Assembly (NCBI GenBank): GCA_043228905.1
Contig: JBHGNT010000002.1
Location: 6,386,001-6,450,000 of the forward strand
Source of the DNA: Azolla caroliniana
Lineage: Eukaryota > Polypodiophyta
DNA length: 64,000 bases
Reading direction: 5' to 3'
A program made the position numbers and the translations under genes. The notes under the pieces are model-generated. The model saw only the letters and a list, made by a program, of their open reading frames with translations. It searched no databases and was not told the origin of the DNA. Shown here one piece after another: positions 1 through 11,737 of this stretch; the stretch's first letter is position 1; each line of letters starts with the position of its first letter.

Positions 1-904
1 CGAGATCCTAGAACTAGTAAGGGCATCCCACAGATGGTCATCTTTTGTCGAGGTGGATGGTCCTGTGGACTGTGGTGCTCCGATGGTCACGTCCTGCATC
101 TCTGTGTGCATCCTCTCAACGTTGCTTTTGTTGGCGGTGTCAATCCATTCCGTGGCTGTTTGTCAGACTTCATCTTGTACTTGCCATTGGGTAGCCTAGG
201 TTTTGCTGCGTGTAGTGACGTGTTGAACGTCTGCCATAATACTATTCACGGACGGGGCCTTGTCGCGGTCCGTGGTTGGGCATTGGGTAGCGTAGTGGCT
301 GGGTTGGTTACACTTAAAGCAGGTAACCGATGCCGAGTTGCTGGTGTCACCATGATTAGTGTGTGGGAGAGGGTGTGAGCAGTTCCCAACCTCTTGTGTA
401 GGCGTGTTGGCCCGTGGCACGTTATGGGGAAGAGAGTTGTGCGATACGTTTTGAGGAGGGTCCCGACGACGATTGTTGTTATGTTGTCGATTGTTCCACA
501 AACCTTTGTGAGAGTTCCTTCTATCGTTTCGTGAATACCGCTGATCGTACCGGTCATCCCGGTCGTCGTTGTACCGGTCATACTCGTCATTTGCTTTATA
601 TTGGTCATCGCAGCATTGGTCATGACGGTCGTTTGATCTCCTGCGGTTGTTGTGGTGGTAGCGGTCGTCGTCGCGGCGGTAGTTGTCGTCACAACGCTGA
701 AAATCCGGGGATTGTGGTCGCTCGTTATCCTGAAGTCGGTAGGATTGACGCTTGTCCTACCGTGAGTATGTATTTCGAGGCTCGATCTAGCGAACTGGAA
801 CCGTCGTTGTGCGGTTGAACATGTTGTATTCACATTGTTCGATTGTGTGAGATTGGGATTGACAGATTGGACAATGTGGCCGGTGAGGGCACTCGAGAGC
901 CAAA
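1..904 (-). pseudogene. Gypsy-1 gag, C-terminal (nucleocapsid) part
   Basis: This is the continuation of the gag begun at 5748-5136; Copia-A separates the two parts. The minus strand carries the end of a first zinc knuckle, a second CX2CX4HX4C knuckle at about 830-880, an Arg/Asp/Asn-rich basic tract, and a third knuckle CFKCNQPSHYATQC at 280-321. The protein is closely similar to the Gypsy-2 gag at 21900-23200, which gives the alignment. Several stops and frame changes break it. The protease and pol would lie beyond the left edge of the window. Gag packages element RNA in virus-like particles; this copy is inactive. Confidence 0.85.
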
Positions 905-1204
905 TGTTGGGGTCAAGGTCGTCAATGCGGAAGAACAAACAACATCTGTGATGTTGAAGGACCTGTGTATGAGAATGAACAAGATACACAGAGAGAGAGA
1001 GAGAGAGATAGGCACAAAGAAACGTTTTATTTCTTAATAGCAACAGTTACAAATGACAACCAACCTTCACTAAAGGTTCCAAAGTCACTTTATATAGTGA
1101 CTATCCTAGGGCAACTGCCCTTTATGCTATTTACAAAAATAGCCCAAACTTGGGTTGTCCAAAGGGACAATGTGAATACGGCCATTATACACTCGTACTC
1201 GACA
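905..1204 (-). repeat. Copia-A 3' LTR
   Basis: Direct repeat of 4804-5135 with TGTTGGGG...TCGACA ends on the plus strand. It is shorter than its partner mainly because its GA microsatellite near 990-1008 is shorter. A TATATAAA-like box lies at about 1089-1096 (minus strand), inside a GTCACT...AGTGAC inverted repeat. Confidence 0.9.
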
Positions 1205-1213
1205 CTCCCCCGT
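1205..1213 (-). promoter_or_regulatory. Copia-A polypurine tract
   Basis: On the minus strand ACGGGGGAG directly abuts the 3' LTR. This is the expected primer for plus-strand DNA synthesis. Confidence 0.75.
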
Positions 1214-1401
1214 AATGGGCGTATACATGGGTTATCCTAAATTACAGGTATACACAAGGTTTATCGGACATATCAGTTTTGTTCTAGTCGGCAAGATCTG
1301 AAGACAGAAGACCAAACCGGTCGGGTCGGAAAAGCTGAAGCCGATCCTCAAAGAACCGATGTCAGTTGTCCGAAACCATCCTGTGCTATGTGTCCGACTT
1401 T

Positions 1402-2880
1402 TTAACTGGACCAATCTTTCGTTACGCCCATCTGGTGCCGAAGGGACCGAAAGCGATCTGCCGAAAGACACTTGGTCATTCCATCTTCGACATTATTGGT
1501 TGTGGATATCTTCTCGAGACTGATTTTCCCTGAAATGACGCAGTCCCGAACAAAGTGATATCGAAGGTCGATATGCTTGGAGGTGTTGTGGTGAACCGGT
1601 TTTTTTGACAAAGTAACAACACCCTGACTGTCGTTGTAGACAACTGGAGCCAATTCGAGGTCGACTTGTCAAAATGTGTGTGCCAGCTGACCGAGCCATA
1701 AAGCTTCTTTTGCCGCGTCGGACGCAACTACATATTCCGCTTCGGTCGTTGAGGTGGCTGTGGACTCCTGAAGTTTCGACTTCCACGAGATTGCTCCATT
1801 GCCGAATTTGAAACAATATCCGGTTGTTGATTTCTGACTGTCCATGCAGCCGACGAAGTCCGAGTCGGTGTAACCAACTAAGCCTGAGGTTGAGTTCGGG
1901 CCAAAACGAATGTCGTGGTCTTTTGTGCCAGCTAGATATCTGAACACATGCTTGACTGTGTTCCAGTGCGATCGGCTTGGGTTGTGCATGAATCTGCTGA
2001 TGAGGTTGTGCATGAATCTACTGACGACTCCTACGACGTGAGAAATATCAGGCCGTGTCGCGACCATCGCATACATAAGGGAGTTGACTGCCGGTGCATT
2101 TGGTACCGACTTCATATCTTCCCCCTCCAGACCGGATGTCGGGCAGCCTCGTTGAGACAACCGAAGGTTAATGGGGTGCGGGGTCGAAGCAGACTTGGCC
2201 GAGTGCACGTTGAAGTGTTCCAAGACACATTCGATGTAGTCGGTTTGAGACAAGAAAAGTTGTTGTTTATCGCGATGCCGACTAATCTTCATACCAAGTA
2301 TGTGTCTTGCTAGACCGAGGTCCTTCATGGCAAACTTCAACCGTAGTTTCCGAACGAGTTCGGTGAGCTCTCCGACATGTCGGCCGAAGAGTAGCATGTC
2401 ATCCACGTAAATGATGAGGAAGACGGGAGACCTGTCTTGAGCTGTTTTGGTGAAGAGATAGTGGTCCTCATCGCTCTTGGAGAAGCTGACCAATTGGATA
2501 AAGTCGTCGAACTTCTTGTACCACTGTGGGGGTGCCTGTTTCAGGCCGTATAAACTCTTCTTGAGTCGGTAGACTAGATGTTCTTGGCCGAATGCCACAA
2601 AGCCTTTCGGCTGCTCCATATAGATTTCCTCCTGTAGGTCACCGTGGAGGAATGTCGTTTTTACATCTAGCTGAATCAGCTCCAGGTTGTTGGCGGCCAC
2701 GACGCCGAGCATGAAATGAAGGGTTGTCATTTTCACCACTGGTGAAAAGATTTCGTCGAAGTCGATGCCATATTCTTGTCGAAATCCCTTCGCAACTAAT
2801 CTGGCCTTGTACTTTGGGTTGGTCGAGTCAGACGTCTCTTTTAGTCGATAGACTCACTTACACGGAAGAGCACGTCGATT
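1402..2880 (-). pseudogene. Copia-A reverse transcriptase and RNase H
   Basis: The main frame is 2739-1669, followed by 1653-1402 after a break. Copia RT motifs are present: QLDVKTTFLHGDL, SLYGLKQAP and the catalytic YVDDMLL. RNase H follows with GYTDSDF, TTEAEYVVASDAAKEA and the C-terminal SKHIDLRYHFVRD motif. RT N-terminal residues (KNRRALPCKWVYRL-like) continue to about 2880 in another frame. The gene would copy element RNA to DNA; the frameshifts and the loss of integrase make it non-functional. Copia-B at 41133-42620 is the closest relative in the window. Confidence 0.85.
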
Positions 2881-4207
2881 CTTCGGTAATTTGACCAAGT
2901 CCCAAGTCTTGTTTGCGTGAATGGAGTGCATTTCCGACTCCATCGCTAGATGCTAGGTGGCTGAGTCGGTAGATGTCGATGCTTCTTCGTAAGACGTCGG
3001 TTCGCCGGCGTCGGTAAAGAAAATTTCGGGAGAGTACCTTTCCGGAGGTTGCGATAGTCTCTCGGATCTTCGAGGTATGATTGGACTGGTCGCACCGGGT
3101 ATAGTGTGCTGAATCGGTGGATTCAGGACGAGAGGTGTCGGTTACCCGTGAAACCGATCTCATGTTGTGGGTTGGGCCTTCATGAAGGGTTGGCACTTCG
3201 GAAAGCTCAAGAACGTGTCGGACATTGTGTAGTACGAGTGTAGAGCCACCTGGAAGGTTGAGCTCTATGGTGCCGATTCCGATTATGGCACAGTGTTGCG
3301 AGTTCCCGACTCGAACTGAGTTGGAGTGCCGGTCCGAGTATTGCCGAAACTGAGATCGGTGAGGTGTCACATGATATGATGCGCCCAAGTCCAGGAGCCA
3401 TGTGCTCGATTCCTTAGTCATAAGCAGAACTTTTGATTCAACTGTGTTCTCTATGGACAGTATGTTCGGGTCGGTCATCAAAATTTCGGCTAAAGAGCCG
3501 ATGTAGTTGACCTCCTCATGCCTACTACTCTTCTTATCCGCTCTCTGAGCTTTGTCGGTTTTTGCTTTGAGTGCTCGGCAGTCAGCTTTGATGTGTCTTG
3601 GTTTCTTGCAGTAGTTGCAGATTCGATTGTCCTGAGACTTGCTTCGGCTTCGCTGATTGTTCAACAGTCGAGAAGAACTTCTTCCCCGGTTGTCTGCCGA
3701 GTCTTTGGCGAAAGACTTTCTCCGAGCTGCTTCAGTTAGGATTGCGCTCGTGATTTCGGAGTACTTAATGGCAGTTGTTGAAGCATTGCACACGGTTGTG
3801 ATGAAAGTTTCCCAAGAAGAGGGGAGACTACTCATGAGTATCATTGCTTTGAGATCATCCTCTATTGCCGTCCCCTGAGATGATATTTGGGAGCTTAGGC
3901 TTTTGTACTCGTTGAGGTGTGCCTGACTTGAATTAGATTCTTTCATCCGCAAGTTGTAGAGGCGCCAAATCAGATACATCTTCGTTGCGGCGACCTTCTT
4001 TTCATAAGTTTCCAACAGTGTTTTCAAGAGTTCAAAAGCTATTGAGCATGATTGCACTATGAAGTACACTGACTCCAACAAGTGCATCCGAATCGTGGCG
4101 CGGACGATTCTGTCCAGCTTTAGCCACTCGTTTGCCTTGTATGCTTCGTGAGGATTTTCATTCTCAATCGGGTCTATCTGACCCTTGACTATGAGATAGT
4201 CCTGCAT
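2858..4207 (-). pseudogene. Copia-A gag and protease
   Basis: This 449-codon minus-strand frame begins with a Copia gag (UBN2-like) region and carries a CX2CX4HX4C knuckle, CNYCKKPRHIKADC. The protease signature follows as WLLDLGASYHVT, where the catalytic triad DSG reads DLG, so the protease would be dead. After the protease the frame runs into sequence without integrase motifs and then reaches the RT N-terminus out of frame. Start choice: the first in-frame ATG is at 4207. The true gag N-terminus may lie further toward the LTR. Confidence 0.8.
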
Positions 4208-4789
4208 TTGTTCCTTCTAGTAGTTGAAGTTCGACCCGTCGAACCTCCTTAGAATCATCTCTGATGAGCCGGATGTTGATGCCATCTGATTCAGTTTCGG
4301 TTGGTAAGACTCTGTTCAGAGTTGACTAGGAACCTTAGTTGGGTGCAACCGGTCGGCTCACCCGATATCGTTCTAGTCGGTCTTGAACCCGAGTCGGTTT
4401 GGTTTCAGATACTTGTTTGCTGAACCTTCTTGGGGTGATTCCAGTTAGCTTCCGATTGTATGCCGAATACCGATCACAAGAAACCGATTGTTTAGGCTGA
4501 TTCTGCTTCGGATGACTGCAACGATGAGAGGGATGGATCCAACTGATCCTCCCAAATGTCGATCAGCCGAATGAAGCACGAATTTGGTTGTTGTCTAGAG
4601 ACAAATCTCAAGTGGTTACAATCACAGGAACAGAGTACAGCCGGCTAGCTTACTCCAATTAGTGATTTAACACAGTGAGATGCAGACTTCTTGTTTGTCT
4701 TCTCTCTTCTCTGTTCTTCAAGAAAAAATAGAAACAGAGTGTTGTGTGGTGTACTATGACGGCCGACAGCGGGTTGAAGAACCTCCAAC

Positions 4790-4801
4790 GCTCTGATACC
4801 A
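4790..4801 (-). promoter_or_regulatory. Copia-A primer binding site (tRNA-iMet)
   Basis: The minus strand reads TGGTATCAGAGC, complementary to the 3' end of plant initiator methionine tRNA, two bases inside the 5' LTR. Confidence 0.9.
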
Positions 4802-4803
4802 AA

Positions 4804-4890
4804 TGTTGGGGTCAAGGTCGTCAATGCAGACGAACAAACAACATCTGTGATGTTGAAGGACCTGTCTATGAGAATGAACAAGATACACAC

Positions 4891-4942
<52 letters not shown>

Positions 4943-5135
4943 GCACAAAGAAACGTTTTATTTCTTAATAGCAACAGTTACAAATGACAACCAACCTTCA
5001 CTAAAGGTTACAAAGTCACTTTATATAGTGACTATCGTAGGGCAACTACCCTTTATGCTATTTATAGAAATAGCCCAAACTTGGGTTGTCCAAAGGGACA
5101 ATGTGAATACGGCCATTATACACTCGTATTCGACA
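4804..5135 (-). repeat. Copia-A 5' LTR
   Basis: Partner of 905-1204. It contains a pure GA run at about 4896-4939 and the TATA-centred inverted repeat near 5020-5035. Confidence 0.9.
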
Positions 5136-5748
5136 CTAGATGGCCCAAGCCCGAGCAGGCTGTGCATTGGAGGGCTTGTCGGAAACGATTGTCGTCTTGA
5201 GGAAGGGTGCTTTGCAAAGAGCCCATGGAGAAAGCTGTGCTATGCTGTGTTTGATTGATGGCGAGGACGCGTGCGATGACTTGCTCGATTCTCTGGTTAG
5301 AGAAATTGGTAAGTGCGAGAGTCGTCCGTAAAGGCTCCCGTAGGATGGAAGGGAAGGTATCCGGAATGTGATGTGCAGAGACATCGTCGGGCAGTTGTCG
5401 GTAGAGATCCTGAAACCGGATCGTGAATTGGGCGACTGTCTCGTGAGGTTCTTGGCTCATGGAAAAGAACTGCCGGAGCAGTTCGCGCTTTGGAACCTCG
5501 CGGTGAAATAATTCTAGAAACTTTGCTCGGACGTCTTGGAACATTGTGACGTCCCCGGCGTCGAGGCGAGAATACCATCGAGCAATCGGGCCATCAAGGG
5601 ATAGAGCAAATTCTGCGATTTTGGAGGACTCGATTTCGGCAGTCGATAACCGTTGTGTCAAGTGGTTGGTATGCCATGTGGACACGAGAGCACGGGTGTG
5701 CGATTCCGCGTCTGGGCCACCTGTATATCATGGGTAAGGGTAAGGCAT
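5136..5748 (-). pseudogene. Gypsy-1 gag, N-terminal part
   Basis: The ATG at 5748 aligns with the Gypsy-2 gag start (MPYPYP). Codon 7, CGA in Gypsy-2, is TGA here (5728-5730). From about 5685 the frame is open for 189 codons and matches Gypsy-2 gag throughout, including the retrotransposon gag core (FLELFHREVPKRELLRQFF, ETVAQFTIRFQDLYRQ) and the start of the first zinc knuckle (CTACSGLGHL). Copia-A then interrupts it. The N-terminal half forms the capsid-like domain. Confidence 0.85.
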
Positions 5749-6105
5749 GGTATCGAGATCCGGGTCTTCAGGTAAAGCTGGGAAAGGTTTAGGGTTAGGT
5801 TGGGTGACCTCTGGAGGGCTTGGCGGGGAGATCGGTGCGGAATAAACTCGCGACTGGGTATCGGGTGGCGAGGATTGCAACCGGTGGGCCTCCGATAGTT
5901 CCTGGAAAGATTGGTCAGTGACCGCAGAGTCGGAAGTTACTTCGACTAGCTCAGGGCATCGGGCAGGTGGCCGAGACCACGTGATGCGATTGGGCGCTGT
6001 AATGGTGGCTAAGGTTTGCCTCCTACGTAGTTCGCTGTGACTTTACAGCTGTAACTAGGCGTGCCAAATTGTGTTAACCGTTTCTGGAGGAAACACCTTC
6101 GATGA
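5749..6105 (-). other. Gypsy-1 leader between primer region and gag
   Basis: Non-coding sequence that aligns with the Gypsy-2 leader (about 21560-21899). A shared stretch is AACACAATTTGGCACGCC, here at about 6058-6075 on the minus strand. The leader resumes at 20520 on the far side of Copia-F. Confidence 0.75.
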
Positions 6106-6707
6106 TGTTAGGATCTCGGTCCCTCCGGATGGGATGATGAAGGCCCGGTGAGAACCGGATAATGAGTACCCGACAAGGAAGACCCGGTGAGAACCGGATG
6201 TTGCAGGCCTGGTGAGAATCTCTCACCGGATGAAGGGACATATATGTAAATATGTTCCAGAGAGCCCACTAGGGCTATATTTGTAAATAGCTCGAAAGTC
6301 ATATTAGTATAAATATGACCTAGGGCAAACTCTTGGTTGCTGTTGTCATTATTTTGTATAGTGTTATTGGTGTAACTGTTGTACAGAGTGAGAGAGAGAG
6401 AGAGAGAGATACAAAGCAAGTCTCTGTTGTAACTGCCGTTAGGCAAAGTGAGAGAGCAAGAGGTCGTTGCCTCTGTGTTCCTCTGTTGTATTCTCCTTAC
6501 ATAGTGATAGTTGGAGTTTGTGGACTCCCGCGATTTTTCCCATTTAGGGTTTTCCACGTAAACATACTGTGTACCCTTTCTCATATTGCTTGTGTGTGCG
6601 TGCATTTATCTTCATTGCCCATTTCGTCTGTGGTTGTGATAATCACAAAGTGATTGAAGTCTCGGTTGTGGCCGACATATATTCCACATACGCATATTTT
6701 CGCATCA
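6106..6707 (+). repeat. Copia-F 5' LTR
   Basis: TGTTAGG...CGCATCA. It includes degenerate copies of the 54-bp CCGGTGAGAACCGGAT-type repeat near 6115-6235, a TATAAATA box at 6308-6315 and a GA run at about 6388-6409 downstream of it. Confidence 0.9.
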
Positions 6708-6710
6708 ATC

Positions 6711-6722
6711 TGGTATCAGAGC
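6711..6722 (+). promoter_or_regulatory. Copia-F primer binding site (tRNA-iMet)
   Basis: TGGTATCAGAGC three bases after the 5' LTR; complementary to the 3' end of initiator tRNA-Met. Confidence 0.92.
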
Positions 6723-6737
6723 GAAACGACACAAAAA

Positions 6738-8511
6738 ATGGAAGATTCATTTGGTGGTATGTTCAAGCTCACCGTCTCCAACTACTCAGTGTGGAAGTCG
6801 AAGATGAGGGACATGCTCGTGGTTAAAGATCTTTGGTTGATGGTTCAGTTCGGGGACAAGAGATCGGATAAAATCGGCGCTATGGTGTGGGAGGTAATGC
6901 ACATGAAGACAACGACGTACATACGGTGTTTCACCGACATGAGCTTGTACAACAACTTTAATGAAGAGAGCAAGGCTCATGAACTCTGGGAGAAGATCGG
7001 CATTATGTTTCAGAACAAAAATGTTGTTAATTGGGTTTCGGTATTCCAGAAACTAGTAAGACTCCGGTACCAAGATGGCTCCAGTATGGCGGAGCACATG
7101 AATGCCTTCCAGGGACTAATACACCAAGCAACCTCATTGGAAGTACCTCTCGTCGATGAGGTACTTGTCCTACTCCTGCTCGGTTCCCTCCTAGACAACT
7201 GGGAGACGTTAGTTGTCACGTTGGGCAACGTTGGGCCGGAAGGAAAACAGTTATCCCTAGCAAGAGTCAAGTCGAGCTTGCTAGATGAGGAGGCGCGTCG
7301 GAAAGACAAGGATATGATCTCCGACTCCAAAGCGCTCCTTACCGAATCGAAACACGGAAGACAAAGGAATCGGAGTCCCCAAAACCGGGAAAAAAGTCGG
7401 GGACACGGTCAAAGTCAAGAGGAAGGCCCACTTGCTTCTACTGTGGGAAGTCGGGGCACTTCCAGAAGAACTGTCGGCATTTCCGGAAAGAGAAGGAAAC
7501 CGATAGTACCGATTCCAAGCGGTCACCGGACTAGAACAGTAAAGACCGTAGGGGACCGGACCGGAAGGGAACGATGGCAATCGCGGCAAGTGAAGAGAAG
7601 TTGATGCTCATCACCGAGGAGAGTGAGTTGAACCTTGCCGGCAACGAGACAACGTGGGTTGTCGATTCCGGAGCGTCGTTCCACCTAACCCTGGACCGGA
7701 AATGCTTCTCATTCTACACAGCCGGTGAGCACGGCTGTGTCCGGATGGGGAATGAAGGTACATGCCGAATTGTCATCATAGGAGATGTGTGGTTGACAAC
7801 ACCAACCGGATGCAAGTTGCTGCAGAAGGATGTCTGACATGTTCCGGAGGTTCGACTGAATCTGATATCAGTCGGTCGGCTAGATGATGAAGGCTACATG
7901 GGTAGCATCCAGAACGGTGTTATGAAGTTCAACAAAGGGAGCCTAATAGTGGCTCGGGCCCGGAAAGTCAACACATTGTACTTGATGAATGCCCGGTTAT
8001 GCCGAGAAGAGGTGAACCGACTGCCTGGCTGGTAAGCAAAACCAGACCTCCTTCCGCTCAAGGCCACCGATGAGACACAATGCACCACTAGAGCTGGTGC
8101 ATACCGATGTGTGTCAAGTGGATATGGAGTCACATGCCGGATTACTGTACTTCGTGACGTTCATAGATGACCACAACCGGAACCTGTGGGCCACACCATT
8201 GAAGACGAAGGATCAGGTGTTATCCGTCTTCAAGGAGCTCCACGCAAGAGTGGAAAGAGAAATCGGTCAGAAGCTGAAGGCGGTTCGAGCAGATAACGGA
8301 GACGAATACTGGGGGCAGTTTGAGGAGTACTGCCGCTCGAAGGGCATCCGACTCGAATTTACCGTGCCGAAGACGCCAGAACTAAACGGGCTGGCTGAGA
8401 GGATGAACCGGACCATAATGGAGAGGGTCCAGAGTATGCTAGCACATGCTAAGTTACCCAAGACGTTTTGGGCTGAGGCGTTGTCGACAGCTACGTATGT
8501 GATAAACAGAT
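6738..8511 (+). pseudogene. Copia-F gag, protease and N-terminal integrase
   Basis: The ATG at 6738 follows the primer site and starts MEDSFGGMFKL, as in Copia-D. Gag is open to about 7410. A frameshift then hides the zinc knuckle (CFYCGKSGHFQKNC in a second frame). Protease (WVVDSGASFHLT) is read in the frame starting at 7574 and stops at 7837. At about 8014 the integrase zinc-binding segment present in Copia-D is deleted. The catalytic core is open at 8070-8511, with ELVHTDVCQVD, RADNGDEYW and LAERMNRTIMERV. Copia-E interrupts it after VINR. Confidence 0.88.
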
Positions 8512-9055
8512 TGTTGAGAAATCGTTGCGGAATTTAAATCACAGTAGACAGACAACGCTGAAATACGAATCACACACGAATACCAGAATAGACAAGATAA
8601 ACAATGGTGCACAGAGATTTATGTGGAAACCTTAAAACGGGGAAAACCACGGGTGAACAGATTTCTTCCCTATGGTATAGTGGATATACAATACAATGAT
8701 GATTACAACACTCTGTCGAGTGTATTAGCCGCACAAGGGTCTTTGCGTCTGCTGTTACACACACAACTATGGCGCGACTCTACCTTCTCTCTCTCACACT
8801 CCCTTGCGTTCTACAACTTTTGTTGTTACACACTACAACCTCTGCACATAGCATAAAGTTTGCCCTAGTTGTATATATACTTACACAACTTTCCGGCTAT
8901 TTACATACGTAGCCCTCATGGGGCGCACACTTAGACTATTTACAAGTATAGTCACCCGAGTTCCTCATCAACTCGGCTCCTGTTTTCCAACTCTTCGACT
9001 GTCTTCTTTCCGAACAGTCGGATCATCCTCCCATTGGAGGGACATATTCCCAACA
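8512..9055 (-). repeat. Copia-E 3' LTR
   Basis: Plus-strand ends TGTTGAGAA...CCCAACA. A TATATATA box on the minus strand lies near 8872-8879. It has the same length as its partner and differs from it at scattered positions, so the insertion is not recent. Confidence 0.92.
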
Positions 9056-10846
9056 AACTCCCCCTTCACTCCTGTGGGAGGAAATCTTTTAGTCCAGTAT
9101 TTTGTCGAAGACTCTGAGTTTGTCCATAGGTAGGTTCTTCTTCAACATGTCAAATCCATTGTCATCGGTATGGATCTTCATAAGGGAAAACTCTCCTTCT
9201 TCGACTCTCTCCCGCAACTAGTGATACCTTCTCTGTATGTGCTTGGTCTGGGAGTGGTATGCCGCGTTCTTGGCTAGGTGTATGGCGCTTTGGCCGTCAC
9301 AGTGAAGCAATAACTCCTTTTGCTTCATGCCTAGTTCGGTGAGAAAATTTCTCATCCAAATCAGCTCGTTTCCGGCTTCTACAGCTGCCATATACTCTGC
9401 TTCTGTAGTCGACAAGGCTACAAACTTCTGCAGTCGTGACTACCATGACACTGCTCCCCCTGCATAGGTCATCACGTACCCTGACATGGATCGGCTTGAG
9501 TCGGTATCTCCAGACATGTCTGAATCGGTAAAACCTTCCAGTACAGGTTTTCCGACACCATACCTTAGGCACACCCCCAAGGTGCCCTTTAAGTACCTGA
9601 GTATCCATTTCAAATCTGCCCAGTGTTCTCTCCCTGGATTACTCATCTATCGTCTTACTGCTCCCACAACAAATGCTATGTCCGGTCTCATACAGACCAT
9701 AGAATACACTAGACTGCCGACAACTGAGGCATATGGTACCTTCTTCATCTCAGCCTTTTCCTTCTCCCCTCTCGGGCACTACTTCGCATTTAACTTTTTG
9801 TTTGTCAGCAACAATGAGCCGACCGGCTTAGCATCTGACATGTTGAATCTCTCTAGGATCTTCGTCACATACTTCTGTTGTGACAGCCATACCACCTTCC
9901 GAGCTCTGTCTCGGGTTATGTGCATTCCTAGGATTTGCTTTGCCGGTCCAAGGTCTTTCATGGCAAATTATTTGCCGAGAGCTTTCTTCAAGCTTCCAGT
10001 CTTCCTTGTGTCTTGACCGACTATCAACATATCATCAACATATAGCAAGAGAATCAAGAAATCTCCTTCTTCGTACCTTTTGACGAACACACAGTGATTG
10101 GCCTGTGTTTTCTAGAATTGATGTTCCACCATGAAGGACTCGAATTTCTTGTACCATTGGCATGGAGCTTGTTTTAATCTGTACAAGCTTTTCCTCAGTC
10201 GACACACCATATTCTCTTTCCCTTTTTCTTCGAAGCCTTCGGGTTGCTGCATGTAAATTTCTTCTTCTAGCTCTCCGTGCAAAAATGCGGTTTTGACATC
10301 AAACTGTTCGATCTTCAAATCCATGCTGGTCGCTATGCTCAGAACAGTTCGTATGGATGTCATCTTCACGACTGGTGCGAATATTTTGTCAAAGTCGATG
10401 CCCTTCCTCTGTTGGAAATCCTTCACCACTATGTGGGCTTTGTACCTGGGCTCACTGTCGACTCCTCTAGTCTTCACCTTGTAGACCCACTTATTCCTGA
10501 GTGCTCTCTTACCTTTCAGCAACTCTACTAGGTTGTAGGTGTAATTCGCGTGCAAGGATTCCATCTCCTCTTGCATTGTGTTCAGCCATTTGTCTCTACT
10601 CTTGTCAGCAATGGCTTTTTCATAGAACTCCGGTTCACTGTCACCAGTCAAGAGGATGTATTGACTGGCATATGTAGTCGGTGCCTTCCTTTCTCTGAGT
10701 GGGTACCTTCGTCCACTCGCTGTTGGCTCTATTTCGGATGTCTCTGCCAACTCTTCTCTTTGCTCAGGATTCTGCTCATCAATCGACATTTCGAGGCTGG
10801 ACAAATCCAACTCATATTCCTCAATTGATTTTAACAAGTCTGCCAA
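9056..10846 (-). pseudogene. Copia-E reverse transcriptase and RNase H
   Basis: The frame 10846-10112 carries the linker and RT N-terminus (KGKRALRNKWVYKVK, QFDVKTAFLHGEL, SLYRLKQAP). Frames at 9961-9779 and 9646-9440 carry the rest of RT (MKDLGPAKQILGMHITRDR) and RNase H (GFTDSDMSG). The end is at 9415-9218 with TTEAEYMAAVEAG and AYHSQTKHIQRRYH. The catalytic YVDDMLIVG-like stretch lies near 10030-10060 in a broken frame. Stops and frameshifts make it a pseudogene. Confidence 0.85.
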
Positions 10847-11737
10847 CTCTGACTCATAGTCTGTCGGTCTTTCTGAGTCAACCGACTCGGATTCGGCTAT
10901 GTTGGCCAGCTATCTCCTTGCAGCTGTCGGTGACGACTCACTTGGCCTTAAGTCGATGGTAGTCGAGGTTGATTGGGGAGTCGGTTCTGACTTCTGTTGC
11001 TTCCAGTCTTCAATCGTCTTGTCTTCTAGAGAGATTACATCCCGACTTCTCACTACCTTCTTGTCGACTAGGTCCCAAAGCTTGTAGCTGAACTCCTCTT
11101 CCGAGTATCCCATGAATATACATGCTTTCGACTTGCTGTCGAGCTTTGACCTTTGATCCATTGGTACATGCATATACGCCAAACATCCAAACACCCTCAG
11201 GTGTTGGTAGGAGACATCCTTCCCTATCCACACCCTCTGTGGGACATCACCCTTTAATGGCACTAAGGGAGACCTATTGATAAGATAAACAACTGTGTAC
11301 ATCGCCTTAGTCCAATAGGATTTCGACAGTTTTGCATGGGAGAGCATGCTCCTTACTCTCTCCATGATTTTTCGATTCATCCTCTCTGCAAGCACGTTCA
11401 ACTCTAGGGTCTTTGGCACTGTGTATTTGATCCAAATACCTTGGCACTTGCAGTATTCTTCGAACTGCCATTTATACTCGCCACCGTTGTCAGTTCGGAC
11501 AACCTTCAGTTTCCGACTCGACTCTCTTTCTGTTCTTGCCTGGAACTCCTTGAAAACTGACAGTACTTGATGCTTCGACTTCAGTACGAAGGCCCATGTC
11601 TTCCAACTATAGTCGTCAATAAACGTTACAAAGTACTGTTGTCCTCGATGCGATGGAGCATCCACATAGCACACATCCGTGTGTACTAGTTCCAGTGCAG
11701 CTTCTCTTCTCCTCGGTGGTCTCGAGTGGAATGCCGT
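10847..11737 (-). pseudogene. Copia-E integrase
   Basis: A long minus-strand frame (from about 11750 to 10910) encodes the integrase core: ALELVHTDVCYVD, FVTFIDDYSWKTW, RTDNGGEYKW, then LAERMNRKIMERVRSML and the GKE/RVWIGK tail. The residues upstream of about 11737 belong to the inserted Gypsy-4 LTR, not to integrase. The zinc-binding N-terminal part is missing because of the deletion at the Gypsy-4 right border. Confidence 0.87.

Larger units (their letters stand above)
905..5135 (-). mobile_element. Copia-A, internally deleted Ty1/Copia LTR retrotransposon
   Basis: Two direct repeats (905-1204 and 4804-5135) with TG...CA ends bound gag, protease, reverse transcriptase and RNase H, read on the minus strand. 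A tRNA-iMet primer site adjoins the right LTR and a polypurine tract adjoins the left one. The integrase core is missing: coding passes from just after the protease to the start of RT, so the copy is non-autonomous. It lies inside the first zinc knuckle of Gypsy-1 gag (CTAC...GHL on one side, LEC on the other). The flanks CCAAA and CTAGA match at 3 of 5 bases, both differences being transitions, which fits an aged target duplication. Confidence 0.9.
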
